Below are positions 9,015 through 17,612 of a stretch of DNA of 64,000 bases, one piece after another. The stretch is taken from NCBI GenBank assembly GCA_964552015.1, contig CAZKFR010000002.1:1-64000 (forward strand). Reading direction: 5' to 3'. The notes under the pieces are model-generated. The model made no database searches, was not told where the DNA came from, and saw only the letters and a program-made list of their open reading frames with translations. Numbering within the stretch: position 1 is the first letter of the stretch; each line of letters begins with the position of its first letter. The DNA is from Rhodocaloribacter sp964552015. Its GTDB lineage: Bacteria > Bacteroidota > Rhodothermia > Rhodothermales > ISCAR-4553. The position numbers were made by a program, and so were the translations under genes.

Positions 9015-9052
9015 ATCCCGGAGGGAGCGTTTGGTCCCTCCGGGATTTTTTT
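9015..9052 (+). terminator. Rho-independent terminator after secG
   Basis: A perfect 12-bp stem (ATCCCGGAGGGA at 9015-9026 with its complement at 9035-9046) and an 8-nt loop are followed by seven T residues (9046-9052). It ends the plus-strand secG unit. Confidence 0.93.
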
Positions 9053-9068
9053 GTGCCACGGGGAGAAA

Positions 9069-9108
9069 GCAAAAAAAGGCAGCCCCTGTGGAGGGACTGC
9101 CTTTTTGC
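9069..9108 (-). terminator. Terminator downstream of the RNase P RNA gene
   Basis: On the minus strand a GC-rich hairpin with AGGCAG/CTGCCT outer arms is followed by seven T residues (A-run at 9071-9077 on the plus strand). The plus strand also ends in five T residues, so it may work in both directions. It lies about 10 bp beyond the 3' end of rnpB. Confidence 0.85.
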
Positions 9109-9117
9109 TAAACGATG

Positions 9118-9535
9118 CGGCTCGCGCCGACCTGTAAGCCGAATTCTGTCTGCCCGGTGGGTGGCCGCAGCACCCGGTCCGGGGAGATCATCATTTATCT
9201 GGGCGGCCTACCCGCGCCGCGGTTCGGCGGGCCACCTTATCCCGGCCCGAAGCCGGGTGCGGCGCTGCTTGGCCTTGCACCCCGTGGGGTTTGCCTGGCC
9301 GCCCCGGTCACCCGGGACGCCGGTGGGCTCTTACCCCACCGTTTCACCCATCACCTGTGCCCCGGCGGTTCGTCGCCGGGGCCATCGGCTGGTCTGCTCT
9401 CTGTTGCACGTGCCGTCTCCGCCCGGTTACCCGAACGGAGCCCCCGCTTGACGCGGGGCACGGTGCCCTGTGGTGTTCGGACTTTCCTCACCCCGACGGT
9501 CGTCGGGGCGCGATGATCCGGCCGGCGCGATGAAG
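9118..9535 (-). ncRNA. rnpB: RNase P RNA, bacterial type A
   Basis: Catalytic RNA that matures tRNA 5' ends. Read on the minus strand, the universally conserved GAGGAAAGTCCG block (complement around 9476-9489) stands near the 5' end. The 3' part carries ACAGAATTCGGCTTACAGG (complement around 9133-9151), the P4-closing region of bacterial P RNA. The termini pair as helix P1: GCGCCGGCC (9528-9520) with GGTCGGCGC (9132-9124), nine pairs including one G-U. The ends given are approximate, for a length of about 415 nt. It lies 40 bp after the coiled-coil protein gene and has its own terminator. Reading frames across this region are not genes. Confidence 0.95.
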
Positions 9536-9574
9536 CGGGCTGGTTGGTTGAACCGGAGCACGGCAGGCCGGGTT

Positions 9575-10345
9575 TCACCCGAGACTCGTCTCACCCAGCG
9601 GCATCTCCCGGATCGTCTCCTCGTAGAGATCCTGGTCGACGATGATGCGACCGGTGTGTTCGCAGACCACGATCCGGTTGCGCTGGCGAATCTCGACCTG
9701 ACGCTGGGGGGGGACGGCGAAACCGGCGGCGGCCTGGTTGATCAGCGGCACCACGGCGCGCCCGTCACGGACGCGGCTGCGCAGGCGCTTGTAAGCCCGG
9801 AGGTAGCGCGGGTCCACGGCCGACTCGGCCTCGTTCCGGGCGGCTTCGAGATCGGCCTGCTCGTGCTTGGTGTCCTCCAGCACTTCCTGCAGTTCTTTCC
9901 GCTTGGCTTCCAGGATTTCGTCGAGGAGCTTGAGCCGTTCTTCGGCCTCGGTCATGGCCGTCTCACGCGCCTCGGCCGTGGCGTCGATCTCCTCGATCCG
10001 GGCCCGGGCGTTGACGATCCGCTGCTTCTGCGCCTCGATCTCCTTCGTGAGCGCGTCGTACTCCCGGTTGTTGCGCACCTGGAGCTGCTGTTCCTCGTAG
10101 CGACCGATCAGGATCTCGCTCTCCTTGATGTCGGCCTCGGCCTGCCGGCGCGCCTGCTCCATCTCCTCTTTCTCGCGCCGGTAATTCTCGATGCGCGTTT
10201 CGAGGCCGGTCTTTTCGTCCTCCAGGTCCCGGATCTCGTCGGGCAGGTCCCCCCGGAGCTTTTTGATCTGGTCGATCCGGCTGTCGATGTGTTGAAGCCG
10301 GATCAGGGCTTTGAGCTGTTCGCTAATGCTGCTTTCCTGAGCCAT
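9575..10345 (-). CDS. Coiled-coil protein with decayed C4 zinc-ribbon domain
   Basis: Protein of 256 residues. Residues 10-175 form a long antiparallel coiled coil of charged heptads (CT398-like hairpin). The C-terminal part, from about 195, corresponds to the zf-RING_7/C4 zinc-ribbon family, with the typical VPPQRQVEIRQRNRIVVCEH stretch. Usually four cysteines bind zinc; here only Cys228 remains. The residues at the other three positions are not Cys (the QAAAGF segment and Thr231). It is probably a stable relative that no longer binds zinc. In many Bacteroidota this gene sits beside the Nif3-like gene, as here (97 bp apart). The molecular function is unknown. Confidence 0.8.
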   Translation of the reverse strand: MAQESSISEQLKALIRLQHIDSRIDQIKKLRGDLPDEIRDLEDEKTGLETRIENYRREKEEMEQARRQAEADIKESEILIGRYEEQQLQVRNNREYDALTKEIEAQKQRIVNARARIEEIDATAEARETAMTEAEERLKLLDEILEAKRKELQEVLEDTKHEQADLEAARNEAESAVDPRYLRAYKRLRSRVRDGRAVVPLINQAAAGFAVPPQRQVEIRQRNRIVVCEHTGRIIVDQDLYEETIREMPLGETSLG

Positions 10346-10441
10346 GAGCGTCGCGCGTTCCTGGTTGATGATGAGTCATCCCGCTAAGGAAAGACTAACG
10401 TCCTGGTGCGGCGAAGGTTCGGTAGAATTCGTGCGAAGACG

Positions 10442-11578
10442 TCAGGGGCAGAAGGAGCGAACCGGGCTGGTACGGGTGCGGGTGCGCTGCCAGGTGACGG
10501 AGGGGAACCGCTCAGCCAGCCACTGGCAGAGCAGGTCTTCCGTGAGGGCCTCCGTCTCGTAGTGGCCGGCATCGATGAGGGCCATCCGAGGACGTCCCTC
10601 GGTATCGAGCACCTCGAAGAAACGGTGGTAGGTCACGTCGGCCGTGACGTAGGCGTCGGCGCCGGCCCGGAGGGCCTGCCGGGTGAAGTCGCTGCCGGAG
10701 CCGCCGCAGACGGCCACCGTGGCGATGCGGGCGGTGGGGTCGCCGGCGTAGCGCAGGCTGCCGGCCTGCAGGCGTTCGGCGACGCGGGTCAGGAACGCCT
10801 CGAGGGGCTCCGGCTTGGGCAGTCGGCCCACGGCTCCGAGACCGGTCCGGGTGGCGGGTTGGAGGACGGGATAGACGTCGTAGGCCACTTCTTCGTACGG
10901 ATGGGCCGCTTTCATGGCGCGAACGACCCGGTCCAGGTCCCAGCGTGCCACCTCGACCTCCAGGCGCATCTCCTCGGCGGCCTCCAGCGGTCCCCCGGCC
11001 TGCCCGAGGAACGGGTTGGCGCCCGGTCCCGGTCGGAAGTAGCCGGTTCCCGGTGAGGTGAACGCGCAGGCCTCGTAGTCCCCGATGCGGCCGGCGCCGG
11101 CCTCCGCAAGCGCCGTACGCACGGCGTCGAGGTGGGTGCGCGGGACGAACGTGACGAGCTTGTACAGCGTCTCCTCGGCCGGGACGAGGAAGCGCACATC
11201 GGTCAGGCCCAGCCGTTCCGCCAGGGCGAACGAGACGCCCCCGGGGGCCGCATCCAGGTTCGTGTGGATGCTGTAAAGGGCCACGCCGGCTTCGGCCAGG
11301 CGCAGCGCCAGCGCGGCGACGAAGTCCTCCGGTGTGAGCCGGCGCAGGGGGCGAAACAGGAGGGGGTGATGGGTGATGATGGCCTGGGCACCGGCCGACC
11401 GGGCTTCCTCCAGCACCGCCGGCGTCATGTCCAGCGCCACGAGGGCCCGCTCGACCGGGCGGTCCGGGTCCCCGACCTGCAGGCCGACGTTGTCGTACGA
11501 TTGTGCCGAACCGGGTGGGGCCCAGGCTTCCAGCGCTGCGGCAATCTCACGCAGGGTCGGATAGGTCGTGTGTGTCAT
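10442..11578 (-). CDS. Nif3-like dinuclear metal centre protein (DUF34/NIF3 family)
   Basis: Protein of 378 residues. Conserved elements seen: SYDNVGLQVGD near the N-terminus, the metal-binding pair His70-His71 in IITHHPLLF, the HTNLD motif (SIHTNLDAAPGG, about 108-118), and the C-terminal metal site DAGHYETEAL. The extra middle domain (PII-like, from about 135 to 240) is the long-form NIF3 architecture. The family binds two divalent metals as a toroidal hexamer. It was once annotated as GTP cyclohydrolase I type 2, but the physiological reaction is not settled. It lies between the UMF1 transporter and the coiled-coil gene on the same strand. Confidence 0.9.
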   Translation of the reverse strand: MTHTTYPTLREIAAALEAWAPPGSAQSYDNVGLQVGDPDRPVERALVALDMTPAVLEEARSAGAQAIITHHPLLFRPLRRLTPEDFVAALALRLAEAGVALYSIHTNLDAAPGGVSFALAERLGLTDVRFLVPAEETLYKLVTFVPRTHLDAVRTALAEAGAGRIGDYEACAFTSPGTGYFRPGPGANPFLGQAGGPLEAAEEMRLEVEVARWDLDRVVRAMKAAHPYEEVAYDVYPVLQPATRTGLGAVGRLPKPEPLEAFLTRVAERLQAGSLRYAGDPTARIATVAVCGGSGSDFTRQALRAGADAYVTADVTYHRFFEVLDTEGRPRMALIDAGHYETEALTEDLLCQWLAERFPSVTWQRTRTRTSPVRSFCP

Positions 11579-11617
11579 GGGTCAGGCTCGAGGAAACGAT
11601 CGGAGGGCTGTCCGGGG

Positions 11618-12946
11618 TCAGGGGCTGTTCTCTTCCGCGGCGAGGGGGGCGACGTCCGTCGGCCGGCCGGCCACCGCGATGCCTTCGCGCTCGTTCACCC
11701 GGAGGAGCAGGAGTCCTCCGACGATGAAGAAGAGCAGCACGGAGGACACGCCCAGGCGCTGGCTTTCGAACAGGCCCGTCAGGCGGCCGAGCAGGAAGGG
11801 GCCCAGGAAGGCCGTCAGCTTGCCGGAGAACGCGAAGAAGCCATAGAACTCGTTTTCCAGGCCCGGGGGGACGAAGCGTCCCAGGAGCGATCGGCTCGCG
11901 GACTGGTTGGGGCCGGCCAGCAGGCCAATCAGGATGCCGGCCGCCCACAGGCCCGTGCGGCTCGTCGTCAGCACGGCCAGCAGCGACGCCGCCGTGAGCC
12001 CGGCCAGGGAAATCAGGATGGTCGTTTTGCCGCCAAACCGGTCGTCCAGAAACCCGAAAGCCCAGGCACCGAGGCCCGCCGCCACGTTCAGTACGATGCC
12101 GAAGACGATGATCTCCTGCGTCGTGAAGCCGAACGTCCCGGCGGCGTAAATGCCGCCAAAGGCGAAGATGGTGACGAGCCCGTCGTTGTAGATCAGACGG
12201 GCCAGCAGCAGGCGGAACACCTGGCGGAAGCGCCGCACCTCGTGAAAGGTGTTGACCAGTTGCCGGTTGGCCTCGCGGAGGAGGCCGGCGCCGGGAGGCA
12301 GAGGGGCCTTCTTCGGATCACGTACCCAGAGAAACAGCGGGATGCTGAAGACGGCGAACCAGGCGGCCACGAGCAGGTTCGTCGCCCGGACGTGCGCGGC
12401 CGTGGCTTTCGACAGGCCGAAGGGCGGCGTTTCGGGGTTGACGAAAACGAACAGAGCCACGACCAGACACAGCAGCCCGCCCACATATCCCAGCGCCCAT
12501 CCATACCCCGAGATGCGCCCGATGAGGGACTGCGGGGCCAGGTCCGGCAGGAAGGCGTTGTAGAAGACGTTGGCCATCTCGAAGGCGATGTTGGCCACGA
12601 TGAAGGTGGTCAGCGCGAAGACGACCTGCCCCTTCACGGGGAAATACAGGACGGCGGTGGCGAGGATGCAGACGACGGTGCAGAGGAGAAGGAACCGCTT
12701 GCGATAGCCGCCCCGATCCGCGATGGCGCCGGCATAGGGAGAGAGCAGGGCGACGACCAGCCCCGTGAGCGTGACGCCCAGGGACCACAGGCTCGTTCCT
12801 TCGATCTCGTTCGGCGCGATGCCCACCGTAAAGAAGGTCGCGTAGACGAACGTGACGACCAGCGTCGTGAAGGCGGAGTTGGCGAAGTCGTACAGGCTCC
12901 AGGCGGCGACGGCGCGGCGATCGTAGACGCGTTGGTTCGTGGTCAC
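11618..12946 (-). CDS. MFS transporter, UMF1 (Atg22-like) family
   Basis: Protein of 442 residues with about 12 predicted membrane helices. The N-terminal signature AWSLYDFANSAFTTLVVTF and the cytoplasmic loop GAIADRGGYRKR are typical of the UMF1 group of the major facilitator superfamily. The substrate is unknown; yeast Atg22 exports amino acids from the vacuole. A candidate -7 element, TACCTTA (complement of 12987-12993), stands 40 bp upstream. It is 39 bp upstream of the Nif3-like gene and probably cotranscribed with it. Confidence 0.88.
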   Translation of the reverse strand: MTTNQRVYDRRAVAAWSLYDFANSAFTTLVVTFVYATFFTVGIAPNEIEGTSLWSLGVTLTGLVVALLSPYAGAIADRGGYRKRFLLLCTVVCILATAVLYFPVKGQVVFALTTFIVANIAFEMANVFYNAFLPDLAPQSLIGRISGYGWALGYVGGLLCLVVALFVFVNPETPPFGLSKATAAHVRATNLLVAAWFAVFSIPLFLWVRDPKKAPLPPGAGLLREANRQLVNTFHEVRRFRQVFRLLLARLIYNDGLVTIFAFGGIYAAGTFGFTTQEIIVFGIVLNVAAGLGAWAFGFLDDRFGGKTTILISLAGLTAASLLAVLTTSRTGLWAAGILIGLLAGPNQSASRSLLGRFVPPGLENEFYGFFAFSGKLTAFLGPFLLGRLTGLFESQRLGVSSVLLFFIVGGLLLLRVNEREGIAVAGRPTDVAPLAAEENSP

Positions 12947-13057
12947 GGTGGCGCGTGGGCAGGTCGTGGGAGGTCGGGCGCCGCATAAGGTAGGAAAAAA
13001 CGTCGTCGCACGGAATGGCCCCGAGCCGGGGCCAGGGAGGCCTGTTCTCCGGACACG

Positions 13058-13088
13058 AAAAAAGGCGCCGCCCCGGGGGGTGACGCCT
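13058..13088 (-). terminator. Terminator downstream of the small PH-like gene
   Basis: On the minus strand AGGCG ... CGCCT arms enclose a CCCC/GGGG inner stem with an interior mismatch, followed by six T residues (A-run at 13058-13063 on the plus strand). It ends the gene at 13113-13508 before the UMF1 transporter gene. Confidence 0.75.
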
Positions 13089-13112
13089 GAAGAACGGGGC
13101 GGTATCAGGTCT

Positions 13113-13508
13113 TCAGCCCATGCCGCTGGCGAAGGTGATCAGGTCGCCCAGCGGCATGTCGGGCGGGGGTGGCGTCTGCGCCAGGCGGAAGCGCCCGGGC
13201 GAGCCCCAGCGCAGGCGCTCCTCCAGCGTGTGCTTCCACAGACCGACCTGATGCAGGATCAACGCCGTTGGCGGGCCTTCGGCCCGGTGGAAGACGACGT
13301 TGGCCTCACGCCGGGCCTCCAGGTTCCAGTCGATGCGCATGATGTCGCCAAGGGGAATGACGTCGTGGTACCGCTCGCCCACCTGCCAGCCCGTGAGTTC
13401 GATGCGGTCCAGGTACAGCCGGGCGCGTCCAAAAAGCAGGCGGCGCGAGGGAAGCTGAAAACCGGTCGTCAGGAGCACGATCTTATGCGGATAGGTCGAT
13501 GGATACAT
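13113..13508 (-). CDS. Small PH/GRAM-like protein of unknown function
   Basis: Protein of 131 residues. The open frame extends upstream, but the ATG at 13508 is preceded by a good ribosome site (GAGGTGATC). The sequence starts MYPSTYPHKIVLLTTGFQLP and shows a beta-rich core: LLFGRARLYLDRIELTGWQ, then RYHDVIPLGDIMRIDW and ANVVFHRA. This resembles a bacterial PH or GRAM domain, ending in a helix (GLWKHTLEERLRW). No signal peptide or membrane helix is seen. I do not recognise a named family. It is a monocistronic unit with its own terminator. A TAATTTG element (complement of 13629-13635) lies 120 bp upstream. Confidence 0.7.
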   Translation of the reverse strand: MYPSTYPHKIVLLTTGFQLPSRRLLFGRARLYLDRIELTGWQVGERYHDVIPLGDIMRIDWNLEARREANVVFHRAEGPPTALILHQVGLWKHTLEERLRWGSPGRFRLAQTPPPPDMPLGDLITFASGMG

Positions 13509-13915
13509 GATCACCTCACAGGTTGTCGCCTGCCGTTTTCCTCCGGAGGAGCCAGCCGGTACGGGCTCGTGCGGAGAAAAGCGCTTTTTCGGCAGGATAC
13601 CACAGGATGGGAGGACGGATGAAAGAATCAAATTACACGCTCGCCAGGTCCGCTAACATCGGGATGGCTGTACCCTATCATCATCGTCCGTTGGGGAGCC
13701 GGTTAAAGCTCTGTGACACAGAAGGATGAAAGAACGGTTCGTGCCGGACGCCGGTGTCCCGTTTTTACAAGCCGGCCTCGTCCAGGTAGTACGTCGGAAC
13801 GGCAAGAAGGATACGTACCTGTGTGGAGTGCCTCGATGACAACCTACGAAGATGTCCGGCATCCTGTGTGGTAAAAGCAGGCCAGGGTGATAGTCTCACG
13901 TTCCTGTATGGGCTT
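13509..13915. other. 407-bp intergenic region, no gene recognised
   Basis: This lies between two minus-strand genes. It holds the possible upstream region of the small PH-like gene (TAATTTG on the minus strand, complement of 13629-13635) and a short palindrome, CTGTGACACAG, at 13711-13721. Short open frames here show no coding character. No clear terminator follows the aminotransferase stop at 13916. Confidence 0.5.
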
Positions 13916-15100
13916 TCACGTTACGCCGCGCAGCGAGGCCAGAAGGTCACAGAGGTGTTCGATTTCTTCTCCCGTGTTGTAATAGTGCACCGAGGCCCGC
14001 ACCAGGTCGGGCAGGTTCCGGGCGGTGGCATCGAGGAGGGTGGAGGACGGGGTGGAGACGGAGACGTTGACGCGGTGCTCCCGAAGGCGGTCGCGGAGGC
14101 GAGGGGCCTCGACGAAGTCGGTCGAGAAGGAGACGATGCCGCAGCGTACGGGGCCCAGGTCGTGCACGTGGATGCCGGGGAGGTCGCCCAGGCGTTGCCG
14201 GAGGTGTTCGGCAAGGCGGACGACGCGCTGCTGGATGGCCTCGAGGCCGAGGCGCAGGGCATAGTCTACGGCCACCCCGAGGGCGATTTTCCCGGCCACG
14301 TAGCCCTCCCAGGTTTCGAAACGGCGGGCATCCGAGCGGATCTCGTAGCGGTTTGGTGCGACCCAGGTGGCGGCGTGCAGGTCGAGCAGGGGCGGCTCCA
14401 GCCGTTCGATCCAGTCGCGGCGGACGTAGAGGAAGCCGGTGCCACGCGGCCCGCGCAGGTACTTGCGCCCGGTGGCCGAGAGCATCGTGCAGCCGAGGGC
14501 GTCGACGTTCAGCGGCATCTGGCCGGCGGACTGGCAGGCGTCGAGGAGGTACGGGATCCCGGCGTCGCGGGCGAGGCGACCCACCTCGGCGGCCGGGTTG
14601 ACGAGCCCTCCGTTGGTGGGCACATGGGTCAGGACGATGAGTTTGACCCGTTCGTCGAGGCGAGCGGCCAGGGCCTCGAGGGAAAGCTGCCCGTGCGGGT
14701 CGGATGGGACGACGTCGATGCGGGCACCCGTGCGGCGAGCTACCTGGAGGCAGGCGATGAAGTTGCTGGCATAGGCAGCGCGGCACGTCAGGATGCGGTC
14801 GCCCGGTTTGAAGGGGAAGGCGTAGAAGACCATGTCCCAGGCCCGGGTCGCGTTCTCGACCAGCGCGATCTCGTCCCGGTGACAGCCCAGCATCCGGGCG
14901 ATGGCATCGTAGGTGTGTTCGAGGGCCGGGCGGGCTTCGGCGGCGGCCTCGTAGCCCCCGATGCGCGCTTCCCGGCGAAGGTGCTGGATCTGAGCGTCGA
15001 GCACAGGAAGCGGGGGCAGGGCCATCCCGGCGTTGTTGAAGTGGATCACGTCGTCACAGCCGGGCGTCTCCTGGCGGGCACGGGCAACATCGATGGACAT
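13916..15100 (-). CDS. Aminotransferase class V-fold PLP-dependent enzyme
   Basis: Protein of 394 residues of the class V (cysteine desulfurase-like) fold. The PLP-contacting DACQ stands at 187-190 and the Schiff-base lysine is Lys213 in SATGRKYLRGPRGTGFLYV. The N-terminus IHFNNAGMALPP is the substrate-binding entry common to this class. The family includes cysteine desulfurases, kynureninases and sulfoxide lyases. No cysteine fitting the desulfurase mobile-loop position is evident, so a lyase or racemase role is more likely than sulfur mobilisation. The substrate cannot be named. It lies alone upstream of a tRNA gene of opposite strand. Confidence 0.85.
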   Translation of the reverse strand: MSIDVARARQETPGCDDVIHFNNAGMALPPLPVLDAQIQHLRREARIGGYEAAAEARPALEHTYDAIARMLGCHRDEIALVENATRAWDMVFYAFPFKPGDRILTCRAAYASNFIACLQVARRTGARIDVVPSDPHGQLSLEALAARLDERVKLIVLTHVPTNGGLVNPAAEVGRLARDAGIPYLLDACQSAGQMPLNVDALGCTMLSATGRKYLRGPRGTGFLYVRRDWIERLEPPLLDLHAATWVAPNRYEIRSDARRFETWEGYVAGKIALGVAVDYALRLGLEAIQQRVVRLAEHLRQRLGDLPGIHVHDLGPVRCGIVSFSTDFVEAPRLRDRLREHRVNVSVSTPSSTLLDATARNLPDLVRASVHYYNTGEEIEHLCDLLASLRGVT

Positions 15101-15193
15101 GGGGCGATCCGCTGGGTGAAGGGAAGCGTGGCGAAGGATCCCACGCAGTGCGGGAACATATGCAGGCGGAAAATTTTATGCAGAGCGTTTGTT

Positions 15194-15266
15194 GCCCCCG
15201 TAGCTCAGTGGATAGAGCATCGGTTTCCTAAACCGAGTGTCGCAGGTTCGATTCCTGCCGGGGGTA
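15194..15266 (+). tRNA. tRNA-Arg (anticodon CCT)
   Basis: A complete cloverleaf can be drawn. The acceptor GCCCCCG pairs with CGGGGGT (the first pair is G-U). The D arm is GCTC...GAGC, the anticodon stem TCGGT/ACCGA has loop TTCCTAA (anticodon CCT at 15227-15229), and the T arm is GCAGG-TTCGATT-CCTGC. The discriminator base is A and CCA is not encoded. It stands between two minus-strand genes. No duplicated 3' end or integrase is seen beside it. Confidence 0.96.
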
Positions 15267-15319
15267 CGGAGGCCGGTCTCTCCGTCCTGATCGGGGACGT
15301 GGTGGGCCGGCCGCTGTGT

Positions 15320-16882
15320 TCAGGCCGGCATGAGGTAGCCGCGGGCCAGGTCGGTGTAGGCGGTCACCTGCTGGTCCTGCCAGGCGGCGTCGTAGTCCCG
15401 TTCGGCGGCCATGAGGGCGGCGACGACCGGAGCGGCCTCCATGCTGGCACGCGCGTCGAGGAGCAGGGCCCGGGTGCGGCGGGCCAGCACGTCTTCGACG
15501 GTGCGCGCCATTTCGTGGCGTACCGCCCATACCACTTCGCCCTTGCGATAGGGCAGGCGGGGATGGAGCGGCTCGTTCCAGCCGGGTTGCTCGGTGAGGG
15601 TCATCTGGACGCGGGGGGCGTCCGCGCCGTACTCGGCCAGCGGGCCGAAGACCTCGGCGTGGGTGTGCCAGCCGTGAAGCGGGAGGGTCTTCGTCACGCA
15701 CGGGCGCTCGTCGAGGTGCGCCAGGACGGCGGCCTGATCGATGGTGTCCTCGGCCATCTTACGGTAGGTGGTCCACTTGCCGCCGGTGATGGTGACGAGC
15801 CCCGAGCGGGCGATGTGGAGCGTATGGTCGCGGGAGATCTCGGCCGTCTCCTCGCCCTCGCCGGGGTTGACGAGGGGGCGGAGTCCGGCGAAGACGCTGA
15901 GCACGTCGGCCGGCGCGGGATCCTGGCTCAGGTAGCGGGCGGCGTGCGTGAGGAGGAAGTCGAGCTCTTCGGGCAGGGGACGGGGCTCGAGCGAGGGGGC
16001 CTCGACGGGGGTGTCGGTCGTGCCGATGACCACGCGGTCGTGCCAGGGGATGGCAAAGAGGACACGCCCGTCATCGGTATGGGGCACCATGATGGCCGTC
16101 TCGCCCGGAAGGAAGGAGCGATCGAGCACGAGGTGGACGCCCTGGCTCGGGCGGATCATGGGCGGGGCGGCGGGGTCGTCCAGATGCCGGATCGCGTCGG
16201 TGAAGACGCCGGTGGCGTTGATGACCACCCGCGCGGCGAGGGTGTACGCCCGCCCCGTCTCGACGTCCTCCGCTTCGACGCCGGTCACCATGTCGCCGGT
16301 CTTGACCAGGCCCGTCACCCGCATGTAATTGAGGACCGTTCCGCCGAGGTCGACGGCCGTCTGAGCCATGTTGACGGCCAGGCGGGCGTCGTCGAACTGG
16401 CCGTCGTAGTAGATGACACCGCCGCGCAGGCCCTCCGGCTCGATGGTCGGGAGACGTTCGAGGGTCTCCTCGCGGGAGAGGTTGCGCGACTTGCCGAAGC
16501 CCTCCCGCCCGGCCAGCAGGTCGTAGAGCCGCAGCCCGATGCCGTAGAAGGGCCCCTCCCACCAGTCGTAGTTGGGAACGACGAAGGGGAGGTGACGGAC
16601 CAGGTGCGGGGCATTTTTTAGCAAGCGTCCCCGTTCGCGGAGCGCCTCCAGCACGAGGGCCACGTTGCCCTGCCGAAGGTACCGCACGCCGCCGTGCACG
16701 AGTTTGGTGCTCCGGCTGGAAGTGCCTTTGGCAAAGTCGTGCTGTTCCAGCAGCAGGGTCCGGTAGCCCCGTGAGGCGGCTTCGATGGCGCAGCCGAGTC
16801 CGGTAGCGCCGCCGCCGATGATAAGCATGTCCCACGGATCGTCGCTCGCCTCGATCCGCCGGATCATTTCGTCTCGGTTCAT
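15320..16882 (-). CDS. glpD: Glycerol-3-phosphate dehydrogenase, FAD-dependent
   Basis: Protein of 520 residues. The FAD-binding dinucleotide fold opens the sequence (MLIIGGGATGLGCAIEAASRG, Gly23-Gly28). The GlpD signature KGTSSRSTKLVHGGVRYL follows, and later the C-terminal FAD/substrate motif SGLVTITGGKWTTYRKMAE. It oxidises sn-glycerol 3-phosphate to dihydroxyacetone phosphate and passes electrons to menaquinone at the inner membrane. Length and motifs fit the aerobic GlpD type. It is monocistronic here, with a full promoter candidate 55 bp upstream of the ATG. Confidence 0.95.
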   Translation of the reverse strand: MNRDEMIRRIEASDDPWDMLIIGGGATGLGCAIEAASRGYRTLLLEQHDFAKGTSSRSTKLVHGGVRYLRQGNVALVLEALRERGRLLKNAPHLVRHLPFVVPNYDWWEGPFYGIGLRLYDLLAGREGFGKSRNLSREETLERLPTIEPEGLRGGVIYYDGQFDDARLAVNMAQTAVDLGGTVLNYMRVTGLVKTGDMVTGVEAEDVETGRAYTLAARVVINATGVFTDAIRHLDDPAAPPMIRPSQGVHLVLDRSFLPGETAIMVPHTDDGRVLFAIPWHDRVVIGTTDTPVEAPSLEPRPLPEELDFLLTHAARYLSQDPAPADVLSVFAGLRPLVNPGEGEETAEISRDHTLHIARSGLVTITGGKWTTYRKMAEDTIDQAAVLAHLDERPCVTKTLPLHGWHTHAEVFGPLAEYGADAPRVQMTLTEQPGWNEPLHPRLPYRKGEVVWAVRHEMARTVEDVLARRTRALLLDARASMEAAPVVAALMAAERDYDAAWQDQQVTAYTDLARGYLMPA

Positions 16883-16937
16883 GAACGTGATGCGCGTCGC
16901 GCCGGGTGAGGTTGTGTTTCGGACCCCGGATGGCTGG

Positions 16938-16967
16938 CAAAATAACGGCTCGTGCCCTGTGGGTCAA
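16938..16967 (-). promoter_or_regulatory. Candidate glpD promoter, TTG-N20-TATTTTG
   Basis: On the minus strand TTG (complement of 16965-16967) is followed after exactly 20 bp by TATTTTG (complement of 16938-16944), 55 bp before the glpD ATG. This matches the Bacteroidota housekeeping pattern (-33 TTG, -7 TAnnTTTG). Confidence 0.6.
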
Positions 16968-17021
16968 GACGCAGGCCGGGCGCGGGCGTGCATCAGGACG
17001 CGCGCGAACGGAGGGCGCCGG

Positions 17022-17579
17022 TCAGGGGATGGCCGGGGCGATCAGGGCGGCGAGGACGAGGACCGTCGCGAGCATCCAGAGGAGCGCTACGGTCGCTTCA
17101 CGGGCCGTTGTCACCCCGGAGCGGTAGGGCGGGGCGCCGGGGGCGAGGGCACCGGGAGCCGACGGCGAGGCGGCCGGGATGGCACCCCCCGCGGCGGCGG
17201 TCGTACCGCGGGGCGCCGCGGTCGCTCGTTCCTGGCCGGCTGCCCGGTTGACCGTCCCGGCGGTGAAGCGGATGGGCGTGCTCCAGGCGGTCGGCGGCGC
17301 CTCGGCACGCACGCGCCAGTAGAGCGTGCGGCCGTCGACGGGCAGCAGGTCGTACAGGGTGATCTCCGTGCTCCGCTCCACCGGCAGGTCCACCAGCAGC
17401 GCCTGGAAGGCTTCGTCGGCGGCGATCTGGAGCCGGTAGGTGCGGGCGCGGCGCACGGGCGTCCACCCGAAGATGGCGGCGCTCCCGTTCACCTGGGCTC
17501 CGTCGAGCGGCTGCACCGGCGCCGGGGCGGCCGTGCCGGTGGCGGAACGGGGCGCGTCTGTCGTCATCGTCGTGCTCAT
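17022..17579 (-). CDS. Tail-anchored protein with fibronectin-like domain at the end of the cbb3 operon
   Basis: Protein of 185 residues. Residues 20-110 look like a beta-sandwich (PVQPLDGAQVNGSAAIFGW, then YRLQIAADEAF and LYWRVRAEAPPTAWS), similar to fibronectin type III domains. A low-complexity Ala/Pro/Gly linker (about 115-155) leads to one C-terminal membrane helix (VALLWMLATVLVLAALIAP). It follows ccoS by 33 bp on the same strand, so it is probably part of the oxidase operon. I know no cbb3 factor of this shape. It may be an accessory or periplasmic structural protein; the function is unknown. Confidence 0.65.
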   Translation of the reverse strand: MSTTMTTDAPRSATGTAAPAPVQPLDGAQVNGSAAIFGWTPVRRARTYRLQIAADEAFQALLVDLPVERSTEITLYDLLPVDGRTLYWRVRAEAPPTAWSTPIRFTAGTVNRAAGQERATAAPRGTTAAAGGAIPAASPSAPGALAPGAPPYRSGVTTAREATVALLWMLATVLVLAALIAPAIP

Positions 17580-17612
17580 GGCTATCGGGTTGGTTGTCTG
17601 GGGAAGGAAGGG

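Noticed and set aside
9115..9516. Several plus-strand frames between 9008 and 9533
   Set aside because: The region is the RNase P RNA gene on the minus strand, with conserved core blocks, a P1 helix and a terminator.
15194..15266. tRNA-Arg gene as an integration site
   Set aside because: No integrase gene and no repeated tRNA 3' end were found on either side; neighbours are ordinary metabolic genes.
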